From assembly GCF_002844195.1 (NCBI RefSeq), contig NZ_PEND01000004.1:1-64000 (forward strand): DNA of 64,000 bases, in the 5' to 3' direction. Source of the stretch: Halegenticoccus soli (GTDB taxonomy: Archaea > Halobacteriota > Halobacteria > Halobacteriales > Haloferacaceae). The translations under genes and the position numbers were made by a program. Positions 61,912 to 64,000 of the stretch are shown in pieces. The notes below the pieces were generated by a model. That model made no database searches. It was not told where the DNA came from and saw only the letters and a program-made list of their open reading frames with translations. Positions within the stretch are counted from its first letter, which is position 1. Each line of letters opens with the position of its first letter.

Positions 61912-62856
61912 TCACCGCAGGTCCCGCGGCGTCCACTCCTCGCAGGCGTCCATGTCCGACATGAGCTCCCTGTGGCGCTCGCAGTACGGCTTCATCCCTT
62001 CCTCGGTCCGAACGTAGCGGAAGCGAGCGCAGCTCCCGCAGTAGCTGTCGCCGGCCGTCGCCCGCGGCGCGTCGTCCAGTATCTCCGCGTCGCCCGCCGA
62101 TCCGGACGCGGACGGTCGCAGGGTGCCGTCGCCCGGGGTTCGGACGTCGTTCGCGGCCGCGCCGCCGTCGCTGACGGTCGCCCCCGGTGCTCCCGCCCGC
62201 GGTCCCGTCGCCGTCGTCCGGGAACCCGTCCCCCGCGACCCGGTCGACCGGTTCGTCTGCGTTTCGACCTCGCCGTCGGGCGCTTCTCCGAGAAGTCCGA
62301 CGCCGCCGAGGCCGCCCCGCCGGGAGCGGTCGACCTCGACGATCCTCGTTTCGCCCCGACGGGTCACTTCCATCTTGACCGTCCCGACCGGGTCGTTTCG
62401 CGTCTTGAAGTTCGCGACGCCGACGAGCAGGCACCACAGGACGGCGATGAGGCCGAAAAAGTAGACGCCGACGGTCGGGAGGGTGAGATCGATCGCCCCT
62501 TCCGGGATCGTCGCGCCGGTCCACCGGTACGGGTAGGCGTGCGAGAACAGGGCGACACCCATCATCGAGACGCTCGCGCCGATCACCGACGCCGCGCGCG
62601 TCGTCCGCCCGGCCGGCAACGCGGTGACGACGCCGAGGAGGACCGCCGGAACGCCGACGCCGGCGAGCAGACCGCCGTACTTCCTGGCGACGAATAGATC
62701 CCCGCTGGTCAGCCCCGCCGGTACCGTCGTCGCGACGACGATTCCGGCGACGACGAGAAGCGACCCGAGGGCGAACAGTCCCACGCCGAAGTACAGCCGT
62801 CGGAGGTCCGGTCCCACCCCCGATCCGCCGCCGTAAACCTCCCCCAGACTGGTCAT
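61912..62856 (-). CDS. Four-helix membrane protein with C-terminal zinc site (DUF7139-type)
   Basis: 314 residues from the ATG at 62856. Four membrane helices between 20 and 150 (LYFGVGLFALGSLLVVAGIVVA, YGGLLAGVGVPAVLLGVVTAL, VIGASVSMMGVALFSHAY, VGVYFFGLIAVLWCLLVGVANF). They are followed by a short beta segment (VKMEVTRRGETRIVEVDRS), a Thr/Gly/Ala-rich linker of about 80 residues and a cysteine cluster CGSCARFRYVRTEEGMKPYCERHRELMSDMDACEEW. This arrangement is a recurring haloarchaeal DUF (about DUF7139). Function unknown; the Cys/His set may bind zinc. Confidence 0.75.
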   Translation of the reverse strand: MTSLGEVYGGGSGVGPDLRRLYFGVGLFALGSLLVVAGIVVATTVPAGLTSGDLFVARKYGGLLAGVGVPAVLLGVVTALPAGRTTRAASVIGASVSMMGVALFSHAYPYRWTGATIPEGAIDLTLPTVGVYFFGLIAVLWCLLVGVANFKTRNDPVGTVKMEVTRRGETRIVEVDRSRRGGLGGVGLLGEAPDGEVETQTNRSTGSRGTGSRTTATGPRAGAPGATVSDGGAAANDVRTPGDGTLRPSASGSAGDAEILDDAPRATAGDSYCGSCARFRYVRTEEGMKPYCERHRELMSDMDACEEWTPRDLR

Positions 62857-62993
62857 GTCCGCACTTACACGACAGGTACACAAAACGATACGTCAGACAC
62901 TCGCCAGACTGTCGGCGGGCCGACGACGCGGAGGGTCGGAGGCGGCGGAACCGTTCCGAAGGGATTAATGTCGGCCGTGGCGAACCGGGGAGC

Positions 62994-63281
62994 ATGGCTG
63001 ACGACGAAGCGGAAGACGAGGGCCCCGCGGTCGAACTCGGCGAGGGGAAGCCGGTCGAGGGCGCCCCGATCGCGCGAGTCGCCTCCCGGCTCACGTGGCC
63101 ACAGGAAAAGAGCAGCATCCTTCGCAAGGAGGGCGACGCCGTCATCCGGACGCCGAGCGGCCCGCAGACGCTCTCGGACGTGCTCGACCGTGTCGACGAA
63201 ACCTACTTCGACTCGCGGCAGACGTTCGTGACCTCGGTTCACGACGTCATCGGCACCGGGCCGGTTCGAACGAGCGAGTGA
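62994..63281 (+). CDS. DUF5789-type protein
   Basis: 95 residues. After an acidic start comes the family core: VEGAPIARVASRLTWPQEKSSILRKEGDAVIRTPSGPQTLSDVLDRVDETYFDSRQTFVTSVHDVIGTGPV. It is a small haloarchaeal family of unknown function; the beta-helix pattern suggests a nucleic-acid or regulatory domain. The gene is monocistronic, 64 bases before DUF302. Confidence 0.8.
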   Translation: MADDEAEDEGPAVELGEGKPVEGAPIARVASRLTWPQEKSSILRKEGDAVIRTPSGPQTLSDVLDRVDETYFDSRQTFVTSVHDVIGTGPVRTSE

Positions 63282-63345
63282 GTCGGGGCCCGCGCGTCCG
63301 CGTCGCCCCAATTGCTTTTTCGGCCTCGAAATCCAAGCGGCGAGC

Positions 63346-63795
63346 ATGGCGCTCCCAATCGATCCGACGGCGCTCGGAGCGGCGGACATCGGCGAGGAAC
63401 GAGCGACGCTGCGGATGCCCCACGAGGAGGCGATCGAGCACGTCCGCGAGACGTTTCTCGACGCCGGCTTCGGCGTCGCGACCGAGTTCTCCCCGTCGGA
63501 CCTGCTCAACGAGAAGATCGACGCCGACCGCGAGCCGTACTACGTTCTCGGCGCGTGTAACCCGCGGATGGCGGACCGGGTGCTCACGTCCTCCGACAAC
63601 CGTCTCGGGGCGCTGTTTCCCTGTAACGTGGTGATCTGGGAGGAAGAGCCGGGCGTCCAGACGGTCTACCACGTCAGCATCATGCGGATCGGTCGGCTCG
63701 GCGGCCTCGCGCCGAACGACGAGGAGATGCGCGACATCATCGCGGAGACGGGGGAGATGGTCGACGAGGCGTTCTCGAACCTCGACGCGGCCTGA
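63346..63795 (+). CDS. DUF302-domain protein
   Basis: 149 residues. MPHEEAIEHVRETFLDAGFGVATEFSPSDLLNEKIDADREPYYVLGACNPRMADRVLTSSDNRLGALFPCNVVIWEEEPGVQTVYHVSIMRIG is a full DUF302 domain, including the Cys of CNVVIWE. DUF302 proteins are small, often near metal or redox genes, and their role is not settled. Start ATG at 63346. Confidence 0.88.
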   Translation: MALPIDPTALGAADIGEERATLRMPHEEAIEHVRETFLDAGFGVATEFSPSDLLNEKIDADREPYYVLGACNPRMADRVLTSSDNRLGALFPCNVVIWEEEPGVQTVYHVSIMRIGRLGGLAPNDEEMRDIIAETGEMVDEAFSNLDAA

Positions 63796-63829
63796 GCCCG
63801 AACCGCGACCCGCGTTTTCCCGCCGACGC

Positions 63830-64000
63830 CTACCGGTTGACGGTTCCGCCGGCGTTCGTGAAGTCCGCGAGGCTCGTCTGGAGGCCGGCGACCATCTCGG
63901 ACTTTCGCCGGAGGTCCGACGTCGAGACGGGAAGCCGGTCTGCGACCTCCCGGACGGCCGTTCCGAACGTTTCGGCCTCGCCGTGTGCGCCCTCGAAGGC
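63830..64000 (-). CDS. Unidentified protein, C-terminal 56 residues
   Basis: The minus-strand frame is open to the window edge and ends with TAG at 63830-63832. The visible end reads AFEGAHGEAETFGTAVREVA, then DRLPVSTSDLRRKSEMVAGLQTSLADFTNAGG and TVNR. It is helical and heptad-like, as in the tail of a coiled-coil or signalling protein. The family cannot be identified from this part. Confidence 0.55.
   Translation of the reverse strand, partial: AFEGAHGEAETFGTAVREVADRLPVSTSDLRRKSEMVAGLQTSLADFTNAGGTVNR

Overview
This window looks like chromosomal DNA from a haloarchaeon (class Halobacteria). The GC content is very high and the predicted proteins are strongly acidic. Marker genes are archaeal: TFB, membrane-bound LonB, a group II chaperonin, NadM, type II dehydroquinate synthase with its ADH synthase partner, and an AglD-like glycosyltransferase. 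Many small proteins are of haloarchaea-only types. Several genes have a TATA-like box about 25-30 bases before the start codon, as expected for leaderless transcripts. I see no rRNA, tRNA, CRISPR array, complete insertion sequence or prophage. The genus cannot be named from the sequence.

Layout. 1-5.4 kb: end of an SPFH protein, two winged-helix proteins, AglD-like glycosyltransferase/flippase, cupin, DUF84 NTPase, cobalamin-binding-type protein. 5.6-10.8 kb: TFB, a frameshifted TrkH potassium transporter, a CTAG-type cytosine-N4 methylase, AroD, a zinc-ribbon membrane protein. 10.9-16.9 kb: a minus-strand aromatic amino acid block (trpC-trpB-trpA, ADH synthase, an SDR, dehydroquinate synthase II). 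With AroD nearby it covers the archaeal entry into the shikimate pathway and the end of tryptophan synthesis. 17-25 kb: a catalytically altered MGMT homologue, membrane proteins, a CPBP protease, LonB, NadM with a DUF62 SAM hydrolase, and the thermosome. 25.4-28.4 kb: a TIM-barrel hydrolase, a GT2 enzyme, then about 700 bases of non-coding DNA with ORB-like repeats and duplicated pyrimidine tracts. 28.4-46.4 kb: mixed housekeeping and metabolic genes, including a small zinc ribbon translationally coupled to Hsp20 and a creatininase/FAD-oxidoreductase pair.

46.4-56.1 kb is one minus-strand operon for a type IV pilus-like machine: coiled-coil protein, membrane protein, secretion ATPase, TadC/PilC-like membrane platform, and four membrane-anchored accessory proteins of the haloarchaeal DUF7283-7286 set. 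The last and largest is broken by two in-frame stops and a frameshift. A tiny CetZ (tubulin/FtsZ) remnant lies just upstream of this operon. 56.4-64 kb: a DUF389 membrane protein, an alkaline-phosphatase-fold hydrolase, a DUF5788-PolX-Mut7-C nucleic acid cassette, a zinc-binding membrane protein, DUF5789, DUF302, and the end of an unidentified gene.

Two frameshifts (trkH and the cetZ remnant) each sit in a G run one base short, so assembly error must be considered there. The three lesions in the pilus gene cannot all be explained that way.
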